Below, one piece after another: positions 15,904-25,492 of a DNA stretch of 64,000 nt (position 1 is its first letter; the number at the start of each line of letters is the position of its first letter). The notes beneath the pieces were generated by a model. It was not told where the DNA came from and did not search any database. It saw nothing but the letters and a program-made list of their open reading frames with translations. The position numbers and the translations under genes are program-made. The stretch comes from an uncultured Chloracidobacterium sp. (GTDB taxonomy: Bacteria; Acidobacteriota; Blastocatellia; Pyrinomonadales; Pyrinomonadaceae): contig CAKZGE010000008.1 in assembly GCA_936914845.1 (NCBI GenBank), positions 1 to 64,000 of the forward strand. The letters are read 5' to 3'.

Positions 15904-17778
15904 ATGTTCAAAATAAATATCGATCGTTTCGTTCGCATTGCCGGATCAGCGGCCGTCTTGGCCGGCGTGATGGTTGCCGCAATGCCGACCGCCGCGCAGG
16001 ACCTGGTCGCCGTTAGTGACCTTGGCGGCGGTTCCAGTGTTTTCGTATTCCGCTCAGGAGCAAATTCAACTCCGCGCAAATTTATCTCAAAAGTCCGCAC
16101 CGAACGCACCAAAAGTCAACGTGTGCAAAGTGCCCAGCGTTTGAGTAAACAATATGTCGAACTCGCAAAGGTGCAGCCGAGACGTCAACGCTCCGCCGTG
16201 GTTGCTCCGACGGCTCTTCCGGTCAACATCAAAACAATGTCACCGCAGAAGGCGGCCGTATTGTTCGCCGGTGTCGGCGAATATTGGATGAATCAGGATA
16301 ATTATGACGAATCGATCAATTTCTTCCGCGAAGCTCTCAGTCTCGACCCGTCCAATGCTAAGGCCCAAAGCGGCCTCAGCGAAGCTCTTGCACTAAAGGG
16401 CAACCAATTGCTTGTCCGGGACAACCCTGCCTCCGCGCGCAAATTCTTTGAAGAAGCTTTGACCTATGACAAGAACAACGCCCCTGCCTACTTCGGCCTA
16501 GGTGAAGTTCTTTCAGACATGGACGAAGATGATAAAGCGGCGGAAAACTATGAAAAAGCCCTTTTGACAGACAAGGAATTGACAGCGATCTATGCTCCGC
16601 TAGGTGTCCTCTATTATCAAAAGGGTGATATCGCCAAAGCCGACGAACTGCTTTCAAAAGCCGTGATGCTGACGCCGGATGATGCCCGCAGTCAACTGTA
16701 TTTCGGGCTTGTCCGCTTTACACAAAATCGCAATAAAGAGGCGATCACAGCTCTGCAAAAGGCTAAGCAGCTCGATCCGACCTTGGCAGAAGCATTTCTC
16801 TATTCCGGATCCGCCTATGAACGCGAACGAAACTTGGCGGCAGCCGTAGCTGATCTGACACAAGCTACCGTTCTGCGGCCGAACTACTTTGAAGCCTGGT
16901 TGGCCCTTGGCTCCGCCCAATATGAAAGCGGTAATTATCCGGAAGCGATCAAGGCATATAAAGAAGCTGTCCGGTTGAACAATACCAGCATCGAAGCCTA
17001 CGAAAACCTGGGAGACGCGTATCGCCAAGCAAGCATCTCGGCGGCCGATCCGATGGCCAGGCTTAAGCATTACAACGACGCTGAGGCGGCTTACAACCTA
17101 GCGGTCCTATTTGTCGAACGCCGGCCGAACGTCAATAAAGAACAGGCCGCCGATATCTATAGCAAGGCCGCCTATATGGTCGGCAAACAATGCGAGATCA
17201 ACAAAGCACGCGCCGTCGCTTGCCGCTGGGACGTGGCCGTTCGCAATCTTGAAAAGGCCACCGCTCTGAATGCCAGCAGCGTTGACAGCGCCAATCTCGG
17301 ATGGGCTTACTATAACGCCGCCAAATCGGATATCGACGCCGGACGTAAGGCTGAGGCTTTGCCGAAGCTCGAAAAGGCAAAGCTAAATCTGCAAAAAGCG
17401 GCTTCCGCCGATTCAAGCTTTGTTGCCGGCCCGCTGCTTAATCTTGGAATGGCACTGACCGATCTCGGCGATTTTGCCGGTGCTGAGGCCGCCTTTAGAA
17501 AGGTGGTCGCCAAGGAACCGAATTGGAGTTTTGCGTTGAACGAACTCGGCATCGCTCTGCGAAAACAGGAAAAATACAAGGACGCGATCAACGCTTTTAA
17601 AAAAGCTGTTGATAAAGACGCAAAATTTGCGGCCGCCTATTACAATCTGGGCGAGGCTCAATTCCGTAATGGCGACCTCGCCGAAGCTAAAAAGGCGTAC
17701 CAAAAATTGCGTCAGCTAAACAGCAACGTCCTAGCAGACCGACTTGCTCGCGACAGCAATGGAGCGGTCGCCAAATAG
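15904..17778 (+). CDS. Exported tetratricopeptide-repeat protein
   Basis: This 624-residue protein has an N-terminal signal-like segment (about residues 8-32, ending PTAAQ) and then at least ten TPR units from about residue 120 to the end, with typical A..Y...G.A....A......P pairs such as AYFGLGEVLSDMDEDDKAAE and YYNLGEAQFRNGDLAEAKKA. TPR arrays bind partner proteins, so this is probably a periplasmic scaffold; no enzyme domain is seen. I chose the ATG at 15904 because the hydrophobic segment starts there; the frame runs further upstream to 15853 without a family match. It is followed by another exported-protein gene on the same strand. Confidence 0.85.
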   Translation: MFKINIDRFVRIAGSAAVLAGVMVAAMPTAAQDLVAVSDLGGGSSVFVFRSGANSTPRKFISKVRTERTKSQRVQSAQRLSKQYVELAKVQPRRQRSAVVAPTALPVNIKTMSPQKAAVLFAGVGEYWMNQDNYDESINFFREALSLDPSNAKAQSGLSEALALKGNQLLVRDNPASARKFFEEALTYDKNNAPAYFGLGEVLSDMDEDDKAAENYEKALLTDKELTAIYAPLGVLYYQKGDIAKADELLSKAVMLTPDDARSQLYFGLVRFTQNRNKEAITALQKAKQLDPTLAEAFLYSGSAYERERNLAAAVADLTQATVLRPNYFEAWLALGSAQYESGNYPEAIKAYKEAVRLNNTSIEAYENLGDAYRQASISAADPMARLKHYNDAEAAYNLAVLFVERRPNVNKEQAADIYSKAAYMVGKQCEINKARAVACRWDVAVRNLEKATALNASSVDSANLGWAYYNAAKSDIDAGRKAEALPKLEKAKLNLQKAASADSSFVAGPLLNLGMALTDLGDFAGAEAAFRKVVAKEPNWSFALNELGIALRKQEKYKDAINAFKKAVDKDAKFAAAYYNLGEAQFRNGDLAEAKKAYQKLRQLNSNVLADRLARDSNGAVAK

Positions 17779-17882
17779 TTTTGACCGCATTTATATATGA
17801 AACCGGACAATTTTTACGGCAACCGCCCGCAAGGCGTGTTCATCAATAGAGATTGTCCGAATATTTCTTCCGGAGAATTTTT

Positions 17883-18980
17883 ATGAAACTGAAATTATTT
17901 GCAGCAGCTCTGTTAGGTGTGCTGACACTGAACTTGGCCGGGACAGCGTTTGCTGATGTAAAGTCGAAAAAGGCATTGCCCAAAAATAGTGATCTACTGC
18001 GCCTGATGCCGGAGGTTGACGCCGTCGCCATTTTTGATGCGAAGCGCTTTTTTTCCGCAGGTTTACCGCAGCTTTTCTCGGCCAATCAACCGATCTTGGA
18101 CGAGATACTGAGGTCGTCGGACGAACTGCGGTCAAAGGTCGGCATTGATCTTCGCCAATTCGAAACGGTTACTGTCGGAGCCACCGTTCGCCCCGGGACC
18201 GCCGCAGGCAAATATTCGTTCGATACTGTTTTCGCGGTCCGCAGCGCAATGAACGCGGCCGATCTTCTTGCCGCCGGCAAATTGGCTGCCAATGGGAAAT
18301 ACCGCGAAGAAAAGATCGGCGAAAGATCGGTCTATATATTTCAGACGAAAGAAATAGCCGCAGAGCATGGTTCAAAAGTGCCGTCTGTTCGTCCGGAAAC
18401 TGTGGATTCGCTCGTAAATAAAGTGGATCCGGACATTGCGGTTACTGTGTTTGACGATAAGACATTGCTGGCAGGCGATCTGGAAATGGTCAAAAACACC
18501 CTTGCCGGCACATCAAAAGCGGATCCGGTTCTGACCAAATTTCTTACCGCCCGCACCGGCCGGATCTTTTCTTTCGCTTCAAAAGTGCCGGCTGGTTTTG
18601 AGGCTCTGGTGCCGCTGGACAACGACGAGATGGCAAAGAATCTTCGTTCGATAAGATATCTTTTCGGCGGTTTTGATATAAACACGGCTGGCGTTGCCGT
18701 TGATCTGGCGGCCCGCACCGCCACCGCTGCGGATGCCAAGGAACTCGGCGAAATGCTCGGCGGGCTGCGTATGCTTGGAAGCTCACTTCTCAGTTCTTCG
18801 ACAACGCCGGAGCTCAAGATCGCTTCAAGAGTTGTCGATACGGCCAAGATCGTCAATAAAGGCAGCGAGGTTTCCATCGATCTCAATATCGCCCAGGCAG
18901 ACGTCGATGTTCTCATTGCCAAGCTGAAATTGACGGCAACCGGCTCTGCGGACACGGCACGCACAGCGGACGATAAATGA
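17883..18980 (+). CDS. Exported protein of unknown function
   Basis: I do not recognise the family. The 365-residue product has a clear signal peptide (MKLKLFAAALLGVLTLNLAG, cleaved near AFA). The mature part alternates short hydrophobic strands and helices, with no Cys and no catalytic motif that I can name. Two similar-looking halves, each with a VDAVAIFD/PDIAVTVFD-type strand followed by a helix, hint at an internal duplication. The ATG at 17883 has GGAG about 7 nt upstream; an in-frame start at 17853 would precede the signal peptide. It lies about 100 nt after the TPR gene and ends at a terminator, so the two may form one unit. Confidence 0.7.
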   Translation: MKLKLFAAALLGVLTLNLAGTAFADVKSKKALPKNSDLLRLMPEVDAVAIFDAKRFFSAGLPQLFSANQPILDEILRSSDELRSKVGIDLRQFETVTVGATVRPGTAAGKYSFDTVFAVRSAMNAADLLAAGKLAANGKYREEKIGERSVYIFQTKEIAAEHGSKVPSVRPETVDSLVNKVDPDIAVTVFDDKTLLAGDLEMVKNTLAGTSKADPVLTKFLTARTGRIFSFASKVPAGFEALVPLDNDEMAKNLRSIRYLFGGFDINTAGVAVDLAARTATAADAKELGEMLGGLRMLGSSLLSSSTTPELKIASRVVDTAKIVNKGSEVSIDLNIAQADVDVLIAKLKLTATGSADTARTADDK

Positions 18981-19010
18981 TCTCAAGATCATTGAGCTGA
19001 TCGAAAAATT

Positions 19011-19045
19011 GCGGGCATGGACAACAGAGTTCATGCCTGCTTTTT
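19011..19045 (+). terminator. Terminator after the unknown exported protein
   Basis: GCGGGCATG (19011-19019) pairs with CATGCCTGC (19032-19040, one G-T pair) and is followed by five T at 19041-19045. Confidence 0.88.
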
Positions 19046-19108
19046 CATTTGAACCTTCTTTTTGCCCACAACATCTGTTATCGAACTTAGGGTAAAATAT
19101 GGGTCGAT

Positions 19109-21649
19109 ATGAAAAACCAGTTGTTAGCCTTCGCCGTTCTAATGCTCGCCGCTGTTTCTTTTTCCGCCCAATCTTCTCGCATGGTGCAAAGCATCAATGA
19201 TAATTGGCGGTTCAAACTTGACGGTTCCGTCACGGCTACCGACACTATCCAATGGCAAAAAATAGATGTTCCGCATACATGGAACATCGAAGATACCTTC
19301 GATGACGAACCGGGTTTTCATAGAGGCATCGGCACATACCACCGCTCCCTGGCCGTTCCGTCCGAACTTTCGGAAAAGCGTTTGTTCCTGTATTTTGAGG
19401 CGGTCAATCAAATAGCCGACGTGTATATCAACGGGCTCAAAGCGGGCAGCCACACAGGCGGCTACAGTGCTTTTTCGATCGATATCACCCCTTTCGTCCG
19501 CTTTGGCCGGAACAATTCAATATTTGTTACAGCTGACAACCGATTTGATGAGAATATTCCGCCGTTAACGGGCGATTTCAATTTCTACGGCGGCATCTAT
19601 CGCGATGTATGGCTGATAGCGACGGACCGAGTACATTTGGATGTGACGGACATGGCGTCTTCCGGAGTTGTTGTGACCACACCGGAAGTGTCGGCAAAGG
19701 CGGCGACGGCTCAGATCAGCGCAGCGGCCAGTAACGACTCGAACACTGAAAGGAACCTGGAAATAGTTGCTCAGATACTTGATTCGGCCGGCCGGCCCGC
19801 CGGTTCGAGCAGGCGCGATCTGACAGTTGCCGGCGGCAACACGGCAAAGATCGATCTGCCGCCGATAAAGATCGTCAGCCCGCAATTGTGGTCGCCGGAC
19901 GACCCGTATCTTTACTCGGTCAGGGTATCTGTTCGCGAAGGCGGCATCGAACGCGACGCCGTTACCGAACCGCTCGGTTTTCGCTGGTTCACCATTGACG
20001 CCGAAAGAGGTTTTGTCCTTAACGGCGATCCGATAAAGCTCCGCGGCACGAATCGCCACCAAGATCTGCAAGCTATGGGTTTTGCTGTGCCGGACGCGGC
20101 CCATGTGCGGGATATGCAGATCATTAAGGATGCCGGATTCAATTTCGTACGGCTCGCCCATTATCCCCAAGACCCGGCGGTGTTGAATGCCGCCGACCGA
20201 CTCGGTCTTTTGGTATGGGAAGAAACGCCCATCCTCAATTACATAACCACCACACCGGAATTTTATGACAACTGTGAACGCTATGTTCGAGAGATGATAC
20301 GCCAGCACCGCAATCATCCTTCTGTGATCATGTGGGGCTATATGAACGAGATCTTTTTGAGAGTGCCGAAAGGCCGTGATGATATGTATCCGGCAACTAT
20401 CGAGCTTGCAAAACGGTTGAATGCGGCCGCCAAACAGGAAGATCCGTCCCGCCCTACTACCATCGCGTTCCATGGCAGTGACATTTACAACACCGCCGGA
20501 CTCGGTGACATTGCCGATATCACCGGCTGGAACCTTTACGATGGCTGGTACAGCAACGACCTTGAAGATTTTGGCAAATTCATCGACGACCAGCATCGGC
20601 GATTTCCGAAAAGGCCTCTTATCATCAGCGAATACGGAGCCAACGCCGACCGTCGTTTGCATTCGCTTGAACCGCGCCGCTTTGATTCGACGACGGAATA
20701 CCAGCGAAAATTTCACGAATCCTATCTCTCGCAGATCAAGTCTCGTCCATTTATCGCGGGCGTCAACATCTGGAATCAATTCGATTTTGCCGCCGAACCC
20801 CGCGGCGAAAACCTGCCACACCTAAATAATAAGGGTATGTTCACCTATGACCGGGATCCGAAGGACGTGCATTATTTCTATGCCGCCAACTATGCGAAAA
20901 GTCCGGTGCTGCACATCGCTGTACGCGATTGGCCCCATCGTGTCGCCGCTCGTCCGGTCAAATATCCGATCGACGTCTATTCCAACCTTCCGGAAATAGA
21001 ACTGTTTTTGAACGGTCGCTCTCTCGGCAAAAAGCGGCCGAATGCCGTCCAAAAAGCGACCTGGATGGTTTCCCTCGAAAGCGGCACGAATAATTTTGCA
21101 GCCAGCGGCAACCTGCGAGGGCTGCGGTTCACGGACGCGTTTGACGTCAAATATAACGCCGTTTCTGCAGCATCGCCTTTCATCGCCGTCAATGTCGGTT
21201 CTAACGCTGATTTCAGGGACGCCGGCGGCACTATCTGGATGGCGGACGCTCCTTACAAAAACGGCGGTTTCGGCTGGACGGGGCGTGACCCTCTGCACAT
21301 CTACGGTGAGCCGCCGCATCCGAACGTTCTGGGGACTGATGACGACCCGCTGTTCCAGACCAGGCTTGAAGGGATCGGGAGCTACCGGTTCGACGTTCCG
21401 CCCGGCAACTACGAAATAGAACTGCGTTTTGCGGAAATGAAGTTTGAAAGGCCGGGCCAACGTATCTTCAGCGTCGCCATCAATGACAGCGTCGTGCTTC
21501 GGCATCTTGACCTAGCGGCCGAGATCGGCTGGCGAAAGGCTTCGGCCCGCAAATTTTTAGTGGAAACAAAAGGTTCGATCGACGTCCGCTTTATTGCGGT
21601 AAAAGATCGGCCGATGCTTAGCGGCATCAGCATTCGGCGAATTCGGTAA
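19109..21649 (+). CDS. Exported GH2 glycosidase (beta-galactosidase type) with malectin-like domain
   Basis: This is a glycoside hydrolase family 2 enzyme that would cleave beta-linked sugars outside the cytoplasm. A signal peptide (1-20, ending SFSA) is followed by the jelly-roll sugar-binding domain (VPHTWNIEDTF), an immunoglobulin-like domain and the TIM barrel. The acid/base is probably E414 in WGYMNEIF and the nucleophile E508 in ISEYGAN. A C-terminal part from about residue 690 (VNVGSNADFRDAGGTIW, YEIELRFAE) matches the malectin/carbohydrate-binding type. The 846 residues agree with bacterial secreted GH2 enzymes. It stands alone, with no transporter or regulator nearby, so the substrate is unknown. 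Confidence 0.92.
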   Translation: MKNQLLAFAVLMLAAVSFSAQSSRMVQSINDNWRFKLDGSVTATDTIQWQKIDVPHTWNIEDTFDDEPGFHRGIGTYHRSLAVPSELSEKRLFLYFEAVNQIADVYINGLKAGSHTGGYSAFSIDITPFVRFGRNNSIFVTADNRFDENIPPLTGDFNFYGGIYRDVWLIATDRVHLDVTDMASSGVVVTTPEVSAKAATAQISAAASNDSNTERNLEIVAQILDSAGRPAGSSRRDLTVAGGNTAKIDLPPIKIVSPQLWSPDDPYLYSVRVSVREGGIERDAVTEPLGFRWFTIDAERGFVLNGDPIKLRGTNRHQDLQAMGFAVPDAAHVRDMQIIKDAGFNFVRLAHYPQDPAVLNAADRLGLLVWEETPILNYITTTPEFYDNCERYVREMIRQHRNHPSVIMWGYMNEIFLRVPKGRDDMYPATIELAKRLNAAAKQEDPSRPTTIAFHGSDIYNTAGLGDIADITGWNLYDGWYSNDLEDFGKFIDDQHRRFPKRPLIISEYGANADRRLHSLEPRRFDSTTEYQRKFHESYLSQIKSRPFIAGVNIWNQFDFAAEPRGENLPHLNNKGMFTYDRDPKDVHYFYAANYAKSPVLHIAVRDWPHRVAARPVKYPIDVYSNLPEIELFLNGRSLGKKRPNAVQKATWMVSLESGTNNFAASGNLRGLRFTDAFDVKYNAVSAASPFIAVNVGSNADFRDAGGTIWMADAPYKNGGFGWTGRDPLHIYGEPPHPNVLGTDDDPLFQTRLEGIGSYRFDVPPGNYEIELRFAEMKFERPGQRIFSVAINDSVVLRHLDLAAEIGWRKASARKFLVETKGSIDVRFIAVKDRPMLSGISIRRIR

Positions 21650-21659
21650 AAAAGTTCGA

Positions 21660-21893
21660 TCAGGCGAGGCCGCGGCGTCGGGCCCGGCGCGGTTTACCCC
21701 GCCGAAGGAGCATTCGCACCTCATGAACCATATTTGCCCGGCTGTCCGTTTCGTCGGTGGTTATCGTAAAAACGTGAGGGCAGAATATGCATGTAAATGC
21801 CGTTCCGCGAATGACGTCTTTGCCCTTCGAGAGCGATACCTCTTTCATCACTAAACGCGGATTCGTATTTCCGCAAGCCGGACAATTTATCAT
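21660..21893 (-). CDS. Small zinc-ribbon-like protein
   Basis: This is a 77-residue protein with two CxxC pairs, CPACGN at the start and CIFCPH in the middle, spaced as a zinc ribbon. The tail is strongly basic (RRGKPRRARRRGLA), which suggests nucleic-acid binding. I chose the ATG at 21893 because it sits directly before the first CxxC; the frame stays open to 21989. It lies downstream of the tRNA gene on the same strand and converges with the GH2 gene. The family is not recognised. Confidence 0.6.
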   Translation of the reverse strand: MINCPACGNTNPRLVMKEVSLSKGKDVIRGTAFTCIFCPHVFTITTDETDSRANMVHEVRMLLRRGKPRRARRRGLA

Positions 21894-22009
21894 AGTTTTA
21901 TACGAGCCATTTGATAATGTCTGACGGAATGCGGCCACGGCATTTGCCGCCCCGGTGAAGGTAAAAAATAGGTGCAGCCCCTTCACCATGCATCCGCACC
22001 ATTTTTCAT

Positions 22010-22086
22010 TGGCGTTCCCGGCTGGATTCGAACCAGCGGCCTTTCGCTTAGGAGGCGAACGCTCTATCCTGCTGAGCTACGGGAAC
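22010..22086 (-). tRNA. tRNA-Arg (anticodon CCT)
   Basis: On the minus strand the acceptor stem GTTCCCG/CGGGAAC, D-arm GCTC..GAGC, anticodon arm TTCGC-CTCCTAA-GCGAA with anticodon CCT, and T-arm GCTGG-TTCGAAT-CCAGC all fold. The discriminator base is G and the 3' CCA is encoded (22010-22012). This tRNA reads the AGG arginine codon. Confidence 0.96.
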
Positions 22087-22106
22087 AATATTGTCTTTGC
22101 GGCATA

Positions 22107-22628
22107 CTACGAATCGTAGTTTACCAATGCCTGAACCTTTCGCGAGCCAAATTTTTCACGACCGCCCAAAAAGTCGAGTTCGACAGCAAAAAGCAGTCCG
22201 GCAACTTCGCCGCCCAGTCCTTCGACCAGATCTACGACCGCCTTTGCTGTGCCGCCCGTCGCCAGCAGATCATCTACGATGAGCACCCGGTGCCCATCCG
22301 ATACCGCGTCTTTGTGTATCTGAAGCGTATCTTGGCCGTATTCGAGGTCGTATGAGACGGAGACACACTCCGCCGGCAGCTTGTTCGGTTTTCTGACCGG
22401 TACAAACCCGGCCCCGAGTCGAAGTGCCAAAGGCGTTGCAAAAATGAAACCGCGAGATTCGATACCGATAACTGTGTCGATCTTTTCATCTTTGACTAGC
22501 TCATACATTGCGTCAAGCGATCTTTTCAAGCCGTCGGCATCCTTTAGGAGCGTTGTTATGTCGTAAAAGTTAATGCCCGGTTTCGGAAAATCAGGCACTT
22601 CGCGAATAAGTTTTTTCAGGTCTTCCAT
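22107..22628 (-). CDS. apt: Adenine phosphoribosyltransferase
   Basis: This cytoplasmic purine-salvage enzyme joins adenine with PRPP to give AMP. The 173-residue length is typical. The PRPP-binding motif VLIVDDLLATGGTAKA is at about residues 117-132, and the N-terminal IREVPDFPKPGINFYDITTL is the usual APRT start. It lies 3 nt after acyP on the same strand and about 20 nt before the tRNA, so an acyP-apt operon is likely. Confidence 0.95.
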   Translation of the reverse strand: MEDLKKLIREVPDFPKPGINFYDITTLLKDADGLKRSLDAMYELVKDEKIDTVIGIESRGFIFATPLALRLGAGFVPVRKPNKLPAECVSVSYDLEYGQDTLQIHKDAVSDGHRVLIVDDLLATGGTAKAVVDLVEGLGGEVAGLLFAVELDFLGGREKFGSRKVQALVNYDS

Positions 22629-22631
22629 TTT

Positions 22632-22922
22632 CTATTTTTCGATCAAAAAAGACGAATAATCGCTTTCCGGTTCCAACACGGTCTCTTCGATGTTCTCTAC
22701 CACCGCTCCGCGCGGGCCGGCCGACAGATCTTGCTTAAAAGCTTCGACGGCCTTTTCGCCGCCTTCGACCAAAGCCTCCACGCGGCCGTCATCCAAATTC
22801 TTAATATAACCTCGTATCTGATGCGTTGCCGCCGAACGCTGTGCGAAATAACGAAATCCGACGCCCTGGACGATGCCGCTGAACAAAAGTTTTCTGACCA
22901 CCTGCGTTTTATCCGAGTGCAT
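22632..22922 (-). CDS. acyP: Acylphosphatase
   Basis: This small enzyme hydrolyses acyl phosphates. The 96-residue protein has the phosphate-binding loop GIVQGVGFRYF with the catalytic arginine, and GYIKNLDDGRVEALVEG with the catalytic asparagine. The assigned start overlaps the end of the upstream HemQ-like gene by 14 nt, which points to coupled translation. It sits immediately upstream of apt. Confidence 0.94.
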   Translation of the reverse strand: MHSDKTQVVRKLLFSGIVQGVGFRYFAQRSAATHQIRGYIKNLDDGRVEALVEGGEKAVEAFKQDLSAGPRGAVVENIEETVLEPESDYSSFLIEK

Positions 22923-23682
22923 CCAGGCACTCCTTCAAACTGCGGCGGCGGCATGTATATATCGCCATATCGTTCATCGTGAATTTGCTTGCCGGGGCTT
23001 GCCGCAATTCCTCGGCGAGCGCCAAAAAATCTCGCGGCTCATCCGTTTCAAAAGATATTATGTATTCTTTTCCGCTAAAGCCGAAGGCATGCGTCATATG
23101 TATCTTTATATTCCCGAAACGCCGCCCGACCATAAAATTCTCTTCGATCAGAGCATCACGCTCTTCGCCCGTTTTTTCGTACCAGTCCGAATTTTTAACG
23201 CACGGATATACGAAATGATATTTACCGGTCCCGGCCTTGACGTAACGCCGGTCTTCAGAAACAGACGCTGCACCGGTGTTCTCAACGAACATCATCTTTC
23301 GCGTCACAGCCAGATAGTTGTCGGCTACCTCCAGATAGCTGCCGAGACGCGTGCGATACAGCGCCGCCGTCATATCCTGGATGGTATCCATTGAACGCCC
23401 GATCCGCCAAAACATTAGATCGGCATTCGGATCAAATCCGACCAGCGAATAGCTGAAAAGCAAAAATTCGTCGCGGTATTTTTCAAAAACCCGCGAAAAT
23501 TCGCTTTTGAAGATGCTTTTTGTTTCCGGATCGAGCTTTCGCCACTCAGGATTTACCCGATAGAACGAAAAATTGACGAATTGCTTTTCCGGTTCCGCCC
23601 GCACCTCGTCCGTTTTTTGCTCGGCGACCAATCGTAATCCGCCGGCTTCACCGCTATCTTTTTTCTGGTTGACCAATTCCAT
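22909..23682 (-). CDS. Chlorite dismutase/HemQ-family heme protein
   Basis: This belongs to the chlorite dismutase superfamily, which includes coproheme decarboxylase (HemQ/ChdC) and true chlorite dismutases. The family core is visible: FSFYRVNPEWRKL, the active-site segment YHFVYPCVKNSDWYE, the probable heme-ligand histidine in IHMTHAFGFSG, and FIISFETDEP-like EYIISFETDEP. The 257 residues include a charged 35-residue N-terminal extension. The distal arginine expected of a chlorite dismutase is not obvious, so a HemQ-type role is favoured, but no other heme gene is near. It overlaps acyP by 14 nt. Confidence 0.82.
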   Translation of the reverse strand: MELVNQKKDSGEAGGLRLVAEQKTDEVRAEPEKQFVNFSFYRVNPEWRKLDPETKSIFKSEFSRVFEKYRDEFLLFSYSLVGFDPNADLMFWRIGRSMDTIQDMTAALYRTRLGSYLEVADNYLAVTRKMMFVENTGAASVSEDRRYVKAGTGKYHFVYPCVKNSDWYEKTGEERDALIEENFMVGRRFGNIKIHMTHAFGFSGKEYIISFETDEPRDFLALAEELRQAPASKFTMNDMAIYTCRRRSLKECLDALG

Positions 23683-23828
23683 CTTTCAGCTTTTCTGCAT
23701 GCCGGATAACTTCGTTATTGTGACAAGTTTTCGGCCCAATGTCCAAAACGTCAAAAACGATCCCTTGAGCCCGCTATTTCTCTCGTCAAACGTTTACAAA
23801 CCGCCGCGTTAATGTAAAAATTAACGCC

Positions 23829-24692
23829 GTGGCCAGATCTTTTCTGCTATTTTTGATCATTGCGGCGGCTGGCTTTTCGGCCATCGGACAGCAACGCCCG
23901 CTGCTGACGGACGATATCGACATTACCCCGCAAGGTTCTGTCGAGATCGGTGCCGGTGTCGATTTCTTGCAGAATGTAAAATTTCCTCTTTCCGGCCTGA
24001 AAGGTGACATGACCCGCGTCGGCGACATTCGTATTCGCCAGGGATTTGCCGCCAATGTCGAATTGCAGATCGAGGGCACGGTACAGAATTTCGTCGCGAT
24101 CAATTCGCGCGGCCCATCGGCAATTCCGCTGAATGTAACGGGAAATTCCACCAGCGATTTTGACGATTTTATCGTCTCCGCCAAAGTAAAACTCCATAAC
24201 GAGACCAGATACACACCTGCGTTGGGTATGAAGTTCGGATTTCAGATGCCGAACACCGACCAGGCAAAAGGCATCGGCACCAACCAGATCAACATTTTCA
24301 GTAAATTGATAGTTCAAAAGCGTTTTGGCAAACAGGCCGGGCGTGCCCCGCTGGCAAACATTTACGGAAATGTCGGGCTTGGCATCATGACCGCCCCGCT
24401 CGAACGTTTTACCCAGAATGACGTGCTTCTTTACGGCTTGGCCGGTATTTTTCGTTTAAGTGACCGCATTAATATTGCTACTGAGATCAACGGCCGTTTG
24501 AACACCCGTTCCGGAAATGTGCCGCTCGGCACGGAAAGCGTGGGCAATTTCCGCATCGGAGCCCAGGTCAAAGCCTCGGGCCTGCGGTTTGACACCGCTG
24601 CTGTTTTTGGTTTGACCCGGTTCAGCCCGCGAACCGGCGTCACCTTTGGTGTTACCTATCAATCACCGGTCTTCTTTCCCGTAGCTCAGTGA
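23829..24692 (+). CDS. Putative outer-membrane beta-barrel protein
   Basis: This 287-residue exported protein starts at GTG and has a signal peptide ending near FSAIGQ. The mature sequence is rich in alternating aromatic/hydrophobic strands (VELQIEGTVQNF, TYQSPVFF) and ends in a terminal aromatic-containing strand, the picture of a porin-like barrel. It resembles the transporter/MetA-pathway phenol-degradation-type OM proteins in layout, but I cannot assign it. The stop overlaps convergent thiD by 7 nt. No partner gene is evident. Confidence 0.65.
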   Translation: MARSFLLFLIIAAAGFSAIGQQRPLLTDDIDITPQGSVEIGAGVDFLQNVKFPLSGLKGDMTRVGDIRIRQGFAANVELQIEGTVQNFVAINSRGPSAIPLNVTGNSTSDFDDFIVSAKVKLHNETRYTPALGMKFGFQMPNTDQAKGIGTNQINIFSKLIVQKRFGKQAGRAPLANIYGNVGLGIMTAPLERFTQNDVLLYGLAGIFRLSDRINIATEINGRLNTRSGNVPLGTESVGNFRIGAQVKASGLRFDTAAVFGLTRFSPRTGVTFGVTYQSPVFFPVAQ

Positions 24693-25492
24693 TCTCCGGT
24701 TTTAGCCGGTTTGATGTTGATCGGCGAATGGCCGTCTCCAATATGAGGAGCCGTTCGGATGGCTTCGTGCACAAAATCTTTCGCTATGCTCACCGCATCA
24801 CCCATTTCCCTGCCCAATGCCAAATTTGCCGCGATCGCCGCGGACAATGTACAGCCGGTGCCATGTGTCGCATCGGTTTCGATAAAGGAAGCTGAATAAA
24901 GTCGAACTTCACCGGATATATAGAGTCTATCCGTTGCCATACCGCTTTTTGCGTCGTGCCCATGGCCGCCTTTTATCAGCACACATCTTGCTCCGAGCTG
25001 CTGCATCTTTGCCGCCGCCGCATCGATATCGCCCACCGTCCGGATCTGAAACCCGGAGATGCGTTCTGCTTCCGGAATATTCGGCGTTATCACATCCGCA
25101 AGCGGAAACAGCTTTTCGATCAACGCCGCCAGAGCCCGATCGTCTATCAGATCAAAACCCGACGTTGAACGAACTACCGGATCGACCACGATATTTTTCA
25201 AACCGCCAATTTCTATCTGGCTCGCGGTTTCTTCGATAATTTCCCGCGATGGCAGCATGCCGGTTTTGAGCGCATCGACCCGATAATCCTGAAGTACCGG
25301 TTCGATCTGTCGTCGCACCGTTTCTGCCGTTTGATCTTCAACCCCAAAAACCCCGGTCGTATTTTGAAAGGTTATCGATGTGATCGCCGCCGCCGGAAAA
25401 CAACCGAATGCCGCGATGGTCTTGATGTCCGCGATCGATCCGGCACCGCCGGAAGGGTCCAGCCCCGCCACGCTTAGAACTATTTTGGTCAT
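24686..25492 (-). CDS. thiD: Hydroxymethylpyrimidine/phosphomethylpyrimidine kinase
   Basis: This thiamine-biosynthesis kinase phosphorylates HMP and HMP-P. The 268-residue protein begins with the ribokinase-like VAGLDPSGGAGSIADIKT, has the substrate loop TSITFQNTTGV and ends with the phosphate/anion-hole motif DATHGTGCTLSAAIAANLA carrying the catalytic aspartate/cysteine region. It overlaps thiE by 4 nt and follows it in a probable operon. No TPP riboswitch was seen upstream of the operon. Confidence 0.95.
   Translation of the reverse strand: MTKIVLSVAGLDPSGGAGSIADIKTIAAFGCFPAAAITSITFQNTTGVFGVEDQTAETVRRQIEPVLQDYRVDALKTGMLPSREIIEETASQIEIGGLKNIVVDPVVRSTSGFDLIDDRALAALIEKLFPLADVITPNIPEAERISGFQIRTVGDIDAAAAKMQQLGARCVLIKGGHGHDAKSGMATDRLYISGEVRLYSASFIETDATHGTGCTLSAAIAANLALGREMGDAVSIAKDFVHEAIRTAPHIGDGHSPINIKPAKTGDH

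Noticed and set aside
19565..20821. 418-residue open frame on the minus strand opposite the GH2 gene
   Set aside because: Antisense to the catalytic domain of a recognisable glycosidase, with no domain of its own.
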